In this document: piece after piece, positions 16,010 through 23,451 of the stretch
Position numbering within the stretch: position 1 is the stretch's first letter
Layout of the letters: each line of letters begins with the position of its first letter
The notes under the pieces: generated by a model
What the model was told of the DNA's origin: nothing
Seen by the model: the letters and a program-made list of their open reading frames with translations, nothing else
Databases searched by the model: none
Assembly (NCBI GenBank): GCA_035997675.1
Contig: DASYIJ010000024.1
Location: 1 to 27,841, forward strand
Direction: 5' to 3'
DNA from: JALYZC01 sp035997675
GTDB lineage: Bacteria > Actinomycetota > Thermoleophilia > Solirubrobacterales > Solirubrobacteraceae
DNA length: 27,841 bases
Translations under genes and position numbers: made by a program

Positions 16010-16835
16010 GCCCCTCTCGGAGCAGACGATCCTCGTCACCGGCGCCACGGACGGCCTCGGCCGGGGTGTCGCGGCGGCACTCGCCGCAGACGGCGCGACG
16101 CTGCTCTTGCACGGCCGCAGCCGGGAACGCCTGGACGCGGTCGTCGAGGAGATCGGCGCGGAGACGGGGAACACGAACCTGCGGGCCTACCGCGCGGACC
16201 TGGCCTCACTGGACGAGGTCCGCGGCCTGGCCGAGGACGTGCTCGCCCACGAGTCGCGCCTCGACGCGCTCGTCAACAACGCCGGGATCGGCACCACGCT
16301 CCCGGGGGACGGCGAGCGGATGGTCAGCGCCGACGGACACGAACTGCGCTTCGCGGTCAACTACCTCTCGGGCTTCCTGCTCACCCACCGGCTCACCGAC
16401 CTCCTGACGGCTTCGGCGCCGGCGCGAGTCGTCAACGTGAGCTCGGCCGGCCAGGGGCCCATCGACTTCGACGACGTGATGCTCGAGCGCGGCTACAGCG
16501 GAGGGCGGGCCTACGTGCAGAGCAAGCTCGCCCAGGTCATGTTCACGATCGACCTGGCCGAGGAGCTGCGCGACCGTGGCGTGACGGTCAACTGCCTGCA
16601 CCCCGCCACCTACATGCCGACGAAGATGGTCCTGCACGCCCGCGGCGAGGGCGTCAGCCCGCTCGAGGACGGTGTCCGCGCGACCGTCCGGCTGGTCGCC
16701 TCTCCCGACCTCGACGGCGTCACCGGCCGCTACTTCAACGGCGAGGTCGAATCCGACCCGCATCCCCAGGCCAACGACTCGGCCGCCCGCGACCAGCTCA
16801 GGCGGCTGTCGAACGACCTCACCGGTCTCGGTTGA
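16005..16835 (+). CDS. Short-chain dehydrogenase/reductase (SDR)
   Basis: NAD(P)-dependent oxidoreductase of 276 aa with a Rossmann fold. The cofactor motif is TGATDGLG (residues 12-19), NNAG follows near residue 90, and the catalytic set is Ser146/147 with YVQSK (Tyr170, Lys174). The layout resembles the retinol dehydrogenase-like group of classical SDRs; the substrate is unknown. I chose GTG 16005 because the protein begins just before the first beta strand and because the frame further upstream runs antisense over the aldo/keto reductase. It faces that gene back to back, so the two reductases may be co-regulated. Confidence 0.9.
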   Translation: MQPLSEQTILVTGATDGLGRGVAAALAADGATLLLHGRSRERLDAVVEEIGAETGNTNLRAYRADLASLDEVRGLAEDVLAHESRLDALVNNAGIGTTLPGDGERMVSADGHELRFAVNYLSGFLLTHRLTDLLTASAPARVVNVSSAGQGPIDFDDVMLERGYSGGRAYVQSKLAQVMFTIDLAEELRDRGVTVNCLHPATYMPTKMVLHARGEGVSPLEDGVRATVRLVASPDLDGVTGRYFNGEVESDPHPQANDSAARDQLRRLSNDLTGLG

Positions 16836-16874
16836 CGCCGCAACTCCGGGCTCGACGGCTTGTTATCGGAGCGA

Positions 16875-18365
16875 ATGGGCGCGAAGCGGGGATTCCCAAC
16901 AGCCGTCGCCGTGTTCCTCGTCCTGGCCGCCGCCACGGCCACAGGGCTCACGCTGGCGACCTCAGGAGCCGCGGGCGGCTCGACGGCGCGTCCGGCGGCC
17001 ACCCAGCGGCCCAACGTCGTCGTCGTCCTCACCGACGACCTGGCCTGGAATCTCGTGCAGTACATGCCGCACGTGCGCCAGCTGCAGCGCCGCGGGCTCA
17101 CGTTCAGCCGCTACTTCGTCACGGACTCGCTGTGCTGTCCCTCGCGATCCGCGATCTTCACCGGCCGCTTCCCGCACAACACTGGGATCTTCACCAACAT
17201 GGGCGCGGACGGCGGCTTCGACGCGTTCCTCAACAAGGGCTGGGAGAGCCACACGTTCGCGACGGCGCTCTCGCCGCTCGGCTATCGAACGGGGTTCGGC
17301 GGGAAGTACCTCAACGGCTACCTGCCGCGGACGCGGCACGTACCGCCCGGCTGGACGGACTGGCGCACGGCCGGCAACGCCTACGGCGAGTTCAACTACA
17401 ACCTCAATGAGAACGGCGCGCTCGTCCACTACGGGAACCAGCCCGGTGCGTACCTGACCGACGTGCTCGCGACCAAGGGGTCGGCCTTCATCAACCAGGC
17501 GGCCGCCGCCAACAAGCCCTTCGTGCTCGAGCTCGCGACGTTCGCCCCCCACGCGCCCTACACCCCGGCCCCGCGGGACGCCAACAGGTTCCCCGGGCTG
17601 CGCGCGCCACGCCCGCCGTCCTTCAACCGGGCAAACGTCAACCCGCCGCCCTGGCTCCGCGGCCATGCTCAGCTGACGTCGCAGCAGGTCGCCGGCATCG
17701 ACGCCGCGTTCCGCAAGCGCGCCCAGTCGGTCCAGGCGGTCGACGCCATGATCGGCAAGATCGAGGCGACGCTGCGCGCCCGCGGGCTCGCCAAGAACAC
17801 CTACATCATGTTCACCTCGGACAACGGCTACCACATGGGCGAGCACCTCCTGAACCCCGGCAAGATGACGGCGTTCGACTCCGACGTCCGGGTGCCGCTG
17901 ATCGTCGCCGGGCCGGGCGTGCCGGCCGGCCGCACGACAAGCCGCATCGCGGAGAACGTCGACCTCCACCCCACGCTCGTCCAGCTCGCCGGGGGCACCC
18001 CGGCGCCGGCGGTCGACGGGCGAAGCCTCGTCCCGCTGCTGCACGGCCAGCGGGTGCCGAGCTGGCGCACCGCCGCCCTGATCGAGCACCACGGTCCCGA
18101 CCAGAACGGCGCCGACCCCGACCACCCCGCGCCCGGCAGCGGCAACCCGACCAGCTACGAGGCGATTCGCACGCCCAACGCCGTGTACGTCGAGTACCGG
18201 GGCAGCGCCCGCGAGTACTACCGCATCGACCGCGACCCGTTCGAGCGCGTCAACGTGTACGGCCGCCTGTCGCGCCGCGACCGGGCGAGCCTGCACGCCA
18301 CGCTCACCGCCCTCGCCAACTGCCACGGCGCGGGCAACTGCTGGGCGGCGGGGAAGCCCCGCTAG
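16875..18365 (+). CDS. Secreted sulfatase (arylsulfatase A-like)
   Basis: Sulfate ester hydrolase of 496 aa with a signal peptide or anchor (basic MGAKRG, then a hydrophobic stretch to about residue 30). The metal-binding VLTDDLAWN lies near residues 51-59. The sulfatase signature CCPSRSAIFTG begins at Cys87, the residue expected to be converted to formylglycine. SDNGYHMGEH near residue 315 supplies further metal ligands. The substrate is unknown; N-sulfoglucosamine or aryl sulfatases are closest by feel. A formylglycine-generating enzyme is required and none is in this window. ATG 16875 is preferred over TTG 16860. The stop codon overlaps that of DUF202 within CTAG. Confidence 0.92.
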   Translation: MGAKRGFPTAVAVFLVLAAATATGLTLATSGAAGGSTARPAATQRPNVVVVLTDDLAWNLVQYMPHVRQLQRRGLTFSRYFVTDSLCCPSRSAIFTGRFPHNTGIFTNMGADGGFDAFLNKGWESHTFATALSPLGYRTGFGGKYLNGYLPRTRHVPPGWTDWRTAGNAYGEFNYNLNENGALVHYGNQPGAYLTDVLATKGSAFINQAAAANKPFVLELATFAPHAPYTPAPRDANRFPGLRAPRPPSFNRANVNPPPWLRGHAQLTSQQVAGIDAAFRKRAQSVQAVDAMIGKIEATLRARGLAKNTYIMFTSDNGYHMGEHLLNPGKMTAFDSDVRVPLIVAGPGVPAGRTTSRIAENVDLHPTLVQLAGGTPAPAVDGRSLVPLLHGQRVPSWRTAALIEHHGPDQNGADPDHPAPGSGNPTSYEAIRTPNAVYVEYRGSAREYYRIDRDPFERVNVYGRLSRRDRASLHATLTALANCHGAGNCWAAGKPR

Positions 18366-18706
18366 GCGACGATCAGCACGACCGCCGAACCCACGCCGAG
18401 CACCGTCGTGACGACCGCGAGGGCCGTCATCGTCGTCGGATGGGGCGCCACATACCGTCCCGCCTCGATCGCCCGGTCCACCTCCTGCCGGCGCTGAAAG
18501 CCGTAGAGCACGAGCGCGGCGCCGAGCACGGCGTAGCCGACGCCGAGCACCTCGTAGGGCCAGTGGTTGTGGGCGTTGGCGAGATCCGGCACGACCTTGC
18601 CGATCGCGAAGGCCACGGCCGTGGCCGTCAGGCCGGTGCGCACCCAGGCGAGCCAGGTGCGCTCGTTGGCCAGCCACGTCCGCCGCGTCGCGTCGCCTGC
18701 CTCCAT
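18362..18706 (-). CDS. DUF202 (YidH-like) small membrane protein
   Basis: 114-aa protein with the DUF202 signature NERTWLAWVRTGL (residues 14-26) and three membrane segments (about 24-42, 52-70 and 92-113). The biochemical role of the family is not established. ATG 18706 has no Shine-Dalgarno, but TATCGT lies 7 nt upstream. It is followed, convergently, by the sulfatase, with which it shares the CTAG at the stop codons. The globin gene ends 38 nt upstream on the same strand. Confidence 0.88.
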   Translation of the reverse strand: MEAGDATRRTWLANERTWLAWVRTGLTATAVAFAIGKVVPDLANAHNHWPYEVLGVGYAVLGAALVLYGFQRRQEVDRAIEAGRYVAPHPTTMTALAVVTTVLGVGSAVVLIVA

Positions 18707-18713
18707 GACGCGG

Positions 18714-18719
18714 ACGATA
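18714..18719 (-). promoter_or_regulatory. Putative -10 element of the DUF202 gene
   Basis: TATCGT on the minus strand ends 7 nt before the ATG, the same hexamer as at tig, with no ribosome binding site between. Consistent with a leaderless transcript. Confidence 0.4.
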
Positions 18720-18744
18720 GACCCCGTCGCGGCGCGGGCGAGGG

Positions 18745-19215
18745 CTAGCCGGTGTACGGCGGAGCCTCGCCCCAACCCCACCGGGGAACGGGCGCGCGCG
18801 GCGGCGGCTCGGCGCCGGGCTGGGAGTTGCCCAGCGCGATGCGCGTGCCCCATTCCACGTAGGCCGCGAAGGCCGAGCGGAACTCGGGATCGGAGGGCAG
18901 GCCGGCGTCGTCGGCGGCCAGCCCGATGAGCTGTGCCCAGCGGGCGCGCTGCTCCTCGGTGATCGCCAACCCGAGGTGCTTGGAGATCATGTGCGGGTAG
19001 CCGCCGTGGCCCTCGGTGTACTCCGGCGGTCCGCCGAAGACCTCGGCCAACCACAGCGCGACGTGGTGCGGGTGGTCCTGCGGCATGTCGGCGAACAGCG
19101 GCCCGACGATCTCGTCGGCCCGTACACGCTCGTAGAACGCCGTGGTCAGCCGCTCGAACGCCTCGGCGCCGCCGGCCCACTCGTAGACGGTCGGAACAGT
19201 GTCGTTCGGTGCCAT
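18745..19215 (-). CDS. Truncated haemoglobin (group II-like)
   Basis: Haem protein of 156 aa that would bind oxygen or NO. Helix B contains FYERVRAD, with Tyr28 as the likely B10 residue. The GGYPHMISKHLGL stretch supplies the proximal histidine (probably His80), and RARWAQL supplies Trp93 at the G8 position characteristic of group II. The C-terminus is a proline-rich tail (about residues 130-156) longer than in most family members. ATG 19215 has GGGGGA about 8 nt upstream; a longer open frame upstream is not globin-like. Divergent from the acyl-CoA ligase gene. Confidence 0.9.
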   Translation of the reverse strand: MAPNDTVPTVYEWAGGAEAFERLTTAFYERVRADEIVGPLFADMPQDHPHHVALWLAEVFGGPPEYTEGHGGYPHMISKHLGLAITEEQRARWAQLIGLAADDAGLPSDPEFRSAFAAYVEWGTRIALGNSQPGAEPPPRAPVPRWGWGEAPPYTG

Positions 19216-19279
19216 TGATCGGTCCCCCGGCTTCGCGACGGCGAGCCGTGCGACCCGCCCACCCGAGTATGGCGCAGGC

Positions 19280-19293
19280 GATTCGCGAGAATC
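19280..19293. promoter_or_regulatory. Small inverted repeat upstream of the acyl-CoA ligase gene
   Basis: GATTC (19280-19284), spacer GCGA, GAATC (19289-19293), ending 7 nt before the ligase ATG in the 85-bp divergent gap with the globin gene. A possible operator; the arms are only 5 bp, so chance is not excluded. Confidence 0.25.
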
Positions 19294-19300
19294 ACCCGCG

Positions 19301-20770
19301 ATGGCGCTGACGATCCCCGAGCTGTTCGAGGCGGCCGCGGCCGACGTCCCGGACAAGCCATGGCTTCTCCACGAGGACGAGGCCTTCACGTACGCGCAGG
19401 CGCGCGAGCGGATCGGGCGCGCCGCCGGCGCCCTGGCCGAGCTCAGCGTGGGCCGGGGCGACCTCGTCCTCGCGACCGCGGCCAACCGGCCCGAGTACCT
19501 GTTCGCCTGGCTCGCCGTCATGTACCTGGGCGCCATCCACGTGGCCGTCAACCCGCGCTCCACCGAGTCCGAGCTAGCGGGCCTCGTGGGCCAGGTGGAG
19601 CCGAAGGTGGTGGTGGACGACGGCAGCGTCGGCGGCCTGTTCACCGACGCGGCGGTGCCGCTCGACGGACCCGGTCCCGCCCTCCCCGACGATCCGGCCG
19701 TGCTGATCCCGACGTCGGGGACCACGGGGCGATCCAAGCTCGTCACCCAGACGCAGCGGGCGTATGCGATGGCCGGCGAGGGGTTTCCGTGGTGGATGGA
19801 GCTGACGCCGGACGACCGCCTGATGACCTCGCTGCCGCTGTTCCACATCAACGCGCCCGCGTATTCGGTGCTCGGGTCGGTCGCGGCGCGCGCCAGCCTC
19901 GCCCTGCTTCCCGGCTTCTCGGCCGGCACGTTCCTGGACGACGCGCGCCGTCACGGGGCGACCGAATTCAACGCGATCGGCGCGATGCTCGAGATCCTCA
20001 TCCGCCAGCCCGAGCGCCCGGACGACGCCGACAGCCCCCTGCGCCTCTGCTACACCGGGCCCTCCCCCACCGAGGAGCGCCAGCTCGAGATCGAGCGGCG
20101 CTTCGGCCTGCGGATCGTGTGCGGCTACGCGATGTCCGAGACGCCCTACGGCACGGTCTGGGCGCGCGGCACCCGGCCGTACGGCACGCTGGGTTCGATC
20201 CGCCAGCACCCGACGCTCGGCGAGGTCAACGAGGGGCGCGTGGTGCGCGACGGCCGCGAGGTCGGCGCCGGCGAGGTCGGCGAGTTGCAGCTGCGCAATC
20301 CGGCGGTCATGAAGGGCTACTGGGGCATGCCGGAGGAGACGAGCCGCGTCCTGCTCGAGGACGGCTGGCTGCGGACGGGCGACCTCGTGCGCGACAACGG
20401 CGACGATACGCTCACCTTCATCGGACGCGAGAAGGAGGTCATCCGGCGCCGCGGTGAGAATGTCGCGCCGGCCGAGATCGAGGAGGTGCTCATGTCCCAT
20501 CCCGACGTGCTCGAGGCGGCCGCCGTCGGAGTGCCCTCGGAGCTCTCCGAGGAGGAGATCAAGGCCTTCGTGGTCGTGAGCGATTCAGCCGGCACCGAGC
20601 TGCCCGGCATCCGGGCGTGGGCGGCCGAGCGCCTCACGCGCTTCAAGGTCCCGCGGTACCTGGAGGCGGTGGCGGACCTGCCCCACACGCCGACCGGCCG
20701 CGTGGCCAAGCACCGGCTCGAGCGCGACCGGACCGCCGGCGAGATCGACTTCGAGGCGGACGGGCGATGA
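19301..20770 (+). CDS. AMP-forming acyl-CoA synthetase/ligase
   Basis: ANL-superfamily enzyme of 489 aa that would activate a carboxylic acid as acyl-AMP and then form the CoA thioester. The P-loop motif PTSGTTGRSK (about residues 138-147) is intact, as are the GYAMSETPYG motif (near 275) and GWLRTGDLV (near 355). In the A10 motif PTGRVAK the catalytic lysine position holds Arg467, with Lys470 three residues on. The overall resemblance is to CaiC-like ligases; the substrate is unknown. ATG 19301 was chosen because the upstream open frame lacks family similarity. The stop overlaps the next gene as ATGA, so ligase and lyase are co-translated. Confidence 0.9.
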   Translation: MALTIPELFEAAAADVPDKPWLLHEDEAFTYAQARERIGRAAGALAELSVGRGDLVLATAANRPEYLFAWLAVMYLGAIHVAVNPRSTESELAGLVGQVEPKVVVDDGSVGGLFTDAAVPLDGPGPALPDDPAVLIPTSGTTGRSKLVTQTQRAYAMAGEGFPWWMELTPDDRLMTSLPLFHINAPAYSVLGSVAARASLALLPGFSAGTFLDDARRHGATEFNAIGAMLEILIRQPERPDDADSPLRLCYTGPSPTEERQLEIERRFGLRIVCGYAMSETPYGTVWARGTRPYGTLGSIRQHPTLGEVNEGRVVRDGREVGAGEVGELQLRNPAVMKGYWGMPEETSRVLLEDGWLRTGDLVRDNGDDTLTFIGREKEVIRRRGENVAPAEIEEVLMSHPDVLEAAAVGVPSELSEEEIKAFVVVSDSAGTELPGIRAWAAERLTRFKVPRYLEAVADLPHTPTGRVAKHRLERDRTAGEIDFEADGR

Positions 20771-21552
20771 CCGACGAGAGCTGGCTGCGGACCGGGATCG
20801 GCGCCGCCGACGCCGACTCGATCACCCTGATGGGGCGCGACCTCGCCTCCGAGCTGATGGGCGAGGTGACGCTGACCGAGCTCGCGTTCCTGCTCGTGCA
20901 GCGGCGTATGCCGTCGGCCCAGGAGACGCGGCTGCTCGACGCGGTGCTCGTGTCCCTGGCCGACCACGGCCTGACCCCCACCGTGCTGGCCGCCCGACTC
21001 ACCTACACGGGCGCACCCGAGTCCATTCAGGGCGCGATCGCCGCCGGACTGCTCGGCGCGGGAAGCGTGTTCCTCGGCGTCGTCGAGGACACCGCGCGGT
21101 TCCTCGAGGAGATCCTCACCGTTGCCGGGGCCGACGCCTCCGAGGCCGAGCTGCACACCGCCGCCGAGCGCGCGGTCGCCGAACGGGTCGCCGCCGGGCG
21201 GCGCATCCCGGGCCTCGGGCATCCGATCCACAAGGTCCAGGACCCGCGCACGCCGCGGATCTACGAGATCGCCGAGGAGACCGGCCAGCTCGGCCCCCAC
21301 CTTCGCCTGCTGCGGCTGGTCGCGGGCGTGCACCGCGAGCGGACGGGCGCCGCGCTGCCGATCAACGGTGCCGGCGTCGACGGCGCCGCCCTCGCCGACC
21401 TCGGGTTCCCGGCCGCCCTGCTGCGCGGCGTCGCGCTGCTGGCGCGCACGGCAGGGCTCCTCGGCCACCTCGCCGAGGAGATGGAGCATCCGCTCGGCAT
21501 GCCGCTCTACCGCGAGGTCGACGAGCGCGCGCGGTACGAGCCGCCGGGCTAG
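20767..21552 (+). CDS. Citryl-CoA lyase-like protein (citrate synthase family)
   Basis: Citrate-synthase-fold protein of 261 aa, shorter than true citrate synthases and like stand-alone citryl-CoA lyases. It keeps the GLGHPIHKVQDPR segment, with the second active-site histidine, and VDGAALADLGFP, with the likely catalytic aspartate. The first histidine motif of citrate synthase is replaced by GAGSVFLGVVED, as expected for the lyase type. It would cleave or form a 3-hydroxyacyl-CoA such as citryl-CoA. Coupling to the acyl-CoA ligase suggests that one enzyme makes the CoA ester and the other cleaves it. The stop codon shares CTAG with the converging monooxygenase. Confidence 0.82.
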   Translation: MTDESWLRTGIGAADADSITLMGRDLASELMGEVTLTELAFLLVQRRMPSAQETRLLDAVLVSLADHGLTPTVLAARLTYTGAPESIQGAIAAGLLGAGSVFLGVVEDTARFLEEILTVAGADASEAELHTAAERAVAERVAAGRRIPGLGHPIHKVQDPRTPRIYEIAEETGQLGPHLRLLRLVAGVHRERTGAALPINGAGVDGAALADLGFPAALLRGVALLARTAGLLGHLAEEMEHPLGMPLYREVDERARYEPPG

Positions 21553-23069
21553 GCCGGCCGGTCGCGAGCGGGCGCGCGGGCACCGACCTCGTACACACCC
21601 GGTCCGGTCTTCGCCGCCCGCCGGCGATAGGTGCTCCACAGCCACGGCCACTGGCTCGGGTCGTTGCCGTTCTCGTCGACGTACCAGTTGGTGCACCCGG
21701 TATGCCAGACGGTGCCGCTCAGCGCGGCGCGCAGCTCGCGGTCGAAGGCCTCGGCCGTCTGGCGTCTGAGCTCGATGCGCCGCGCGTCGGCGCGCTCGAG
21801 CTGGGCCAGCGCGCCGATGACGTGCTCGACCGCGGCCTCGATGGTGTAGATGACCGAGCCCGTGCCGCCGTTCGTGTTCGGGCCGTAGAGCAGGAACATG
21901 TTCGGGAAGCCGGGAACGCTCAGCCCGAGATAGGCCCGCGCGACCCCGGCCCACTCCTCGTCAAGCGTGCGCCCGCCGGAACCGACGATCTCCATCGGGG
22001 CCGTGAAGCTGTGCGACGCAAAGCCCGTCGCCAGCACGAGCACGTCGGCCGGGCGCTCGGTCCCGTCCGCCGTCCGGACCCCGTCGGGGGTCACCTCTTC
22101 GATCCGATCGACGACCAGGTCGACGTTGGGCTCGGTGAGCGTCGGATACCACTCGTCGGTGAGCATCACCCGCTTGCAGCCGATCTCGTCGGGAGGCGTG
22201 ACCTTGCGCCGGAGCTCGGGGTCCTCGATCGCCTGATTGACCTGGCGGCGGGCGACCGCCCGGAAGGGCGGGCGCAGCCAGCGCTGGCTCGTCATCGCCG
22301 CCGCTCCGAGCTCCATGAAGGCGAACGTGACCGTGCGGTCGAGGCGCTGGAGCGCCGGGAAGCGCTCGAAGAGCCGCTTGGTGCGATCCCGGTAGGCGAA
22401 GTCCATCTTGGGGAAGGTCCAGCCCGGAGACCGCTGGTAGACGTCGACGTGCTCGACCGTCGGCTGGATGGCGGGTACGACCTGGATCGCGCTGCATCCG
22501 GTCCCGACAACCGCCACCCGCTTGCCGGTGAGGTCGACGTCGTGGCGCCATCGGGCGGTGTGGAAGGAGGGGCCGGCAAAGGTGTCGAGGCCCGGTAGCG
22601 CCGGCACCGAGGGCACCGAGAGCTGACCGCATGCCGTGAGGAGGATGTCGGCCTCGTGCGTCCCGGCGCTCGTCTCCAGGATCCACCGGTTGCGCTCGTC
22701 GTCCCAGCTCGCGCGCTGCACCTCTGTGTTCGTGCGAATCCGGTCCAGGACGCCGTGGCGCCGCGCGACGTCCTCGAGGTAGGCCTGGATCTCCACCTGG
22801 GGGGCGAAGCGGCGTGACCATCGCGGGTTCGGCTCGAAGGAGAACTCGTAGAGATGCGACGGGATGTCGCAGGCGGCACCGGGATAGGTGTTGTGGTGCC
22901 AGACGCCGCCGACCCGCTCGCCCCGCTCGAAGACCGTGACGTCGTCATATCCGGCGCGGTGGAGCATCACCACCGCACCGACCCCGCCGAAGCCACCCCC
23001 GACGACGGCGATCGACGGCGACCGGCCCCCCGGACCAGCGTGTCCGTTCGTCGATTGGGCAGATCCCAT
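21549..23069 (-). CDS. Flavin-containing monooxygenase, Baeyer-Villiger type
   Basis: FAD- and NADPH-dependent monooxygenase of 506 aa. The first dinucleotide motif GGGFGG is at residues 24-29, the Baeyer-Villiger fingerprint follows as FAGPSFHTARW (Phe164, Gly166, His170, Trp174), and the second Rossmann motif GTGCSA is at 189-194. The fingerprint ends in Arg where Pro or Asp is usual. It would convert a ketone to an ester or lactone, or oxidise a heteroatom. ATG 23069 has no Shine-Dalgarno, but TAGTCT lies 7 nt upstream. It follows the ABM-like gene by 25 nt on the same strand and may also be read from upstream. Confidence 0.92.
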   Translation of the reverse strand: MGSAQSTNGHAGPGGRSPSIAVVGGGFGGVGAVVMLHRAGYDDVTVFERGERVGGVWHHNTYPGAACDIPSHLYEFSFEPNPRWSRRFAPQVEIQAYLEDVARRHGVLDRIRTNTEVQRASWDDERNRWILETSAGTHEADILLTACGQLSVPSVPALPGLDTFAGPSFHTARWRHDVDLTGKRVAVVGTGCSAIQVVPAIQPTVEHVDVYQRSPGWTFPKMDFAYRDRTKRLFERFPALQRLDRTVTFAFMELGAAAMTSQRWLRPPFRAVARRQVNQAIEDPELRRKVTPPDEIGCKRVMLTDEWYPTLTEPNVDLVVDRIEEVTPDGVRTADGTERPADVLVLATGFASHSFTAPMEIVGSGGRTLDEEWAGVARAYLGLSVPGFPNMFLLYGPNTNGGTGSVIYTIEAAVEHVIGALAQLERADARRIELRRQTAEAFDRELRAALSGTVWHTGCTNWYVDENGNDPSQWPWLWSTYRRRAAKTGPGVYEVGARAPARDRPA

Positions 23070-23076
23070 GCCGCGG

Positions 23077-23082
23077 AGACTA
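23077..23082 (-). promoter_or_regulatory. Putative -10 element of the monooxygenase gene
   Basis: TAGTCT on the minus strand ends 7 nt before the ATG, within the 25-nt gap after the ABM-like gene. If functional, it gives the monooxygenase a leaderless transcript of its own. Confidence 0.35.
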
Positions 23083-23094
23083 CGACGCCGCGAC

Positions 23095-23412
23095 TTACTC
23101 CTTCACCTCGTCGCCAAGGAACCGGTAGGAGTCGACCTCGCGGAGCTCGGTCGCCACCGGGGCGATGTCGCAGCGCTCACCCAACCCCTTCCTGAACTCC
23201 TTGAACGCCTCGACGTCGCCCAGCGACTTCTGGCCGTCGCCCGTTTCCACGGCGATGTGGACGAAGCTCACGTCGTCGTCGAGCTTGAACGTCGCGTAGC
23301 GGAGCCCGGCGAACTCGGTGCGGTTCAGCTCCTCGTAGACGGCGTGCACGAGCGCCTCGTTCTCCGCCGTCCGACCGGGCTTGACCCGGTAGCGGACCAT
23401 GACCTGTTTCAT
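23095..23412 (-). CDS. Small ABM-like (ferredoxin-fold) protein
   Basis: 105-aa soluble protein beginning MKQVMVRYRVKPGRTAEN, an opening typical of dimeric alpha-beta-barrel proteins related to antibiotic biosynthesis monooxygenases. It continues with LRYATFKLDDDVSFVHIAVE. No catalytic residue can be assigned, and many relatives are of unknown function. ATG 23412 follows a perfect AGGAGG at good spacing. It lies 39 nt after the MFS transporter and 25 nt before the flavin monooxygenase, so the three may form one transcription unit. Confidence 0.7.
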   Translation of the reverse strand: MKQVMVRYRVKPGRTAENEALVHAVYEELNRTEFAGLRYATFKLDDDVSFVHIAVETGDGQKSLGDVEAFKEFRKGLGERCDIAPVATELREVDSYRFLGDEVKE

Positions 23413-23451
23413 CGCGACCTCCTGAACCGTTGATGGATCGACGTGGGCCGG

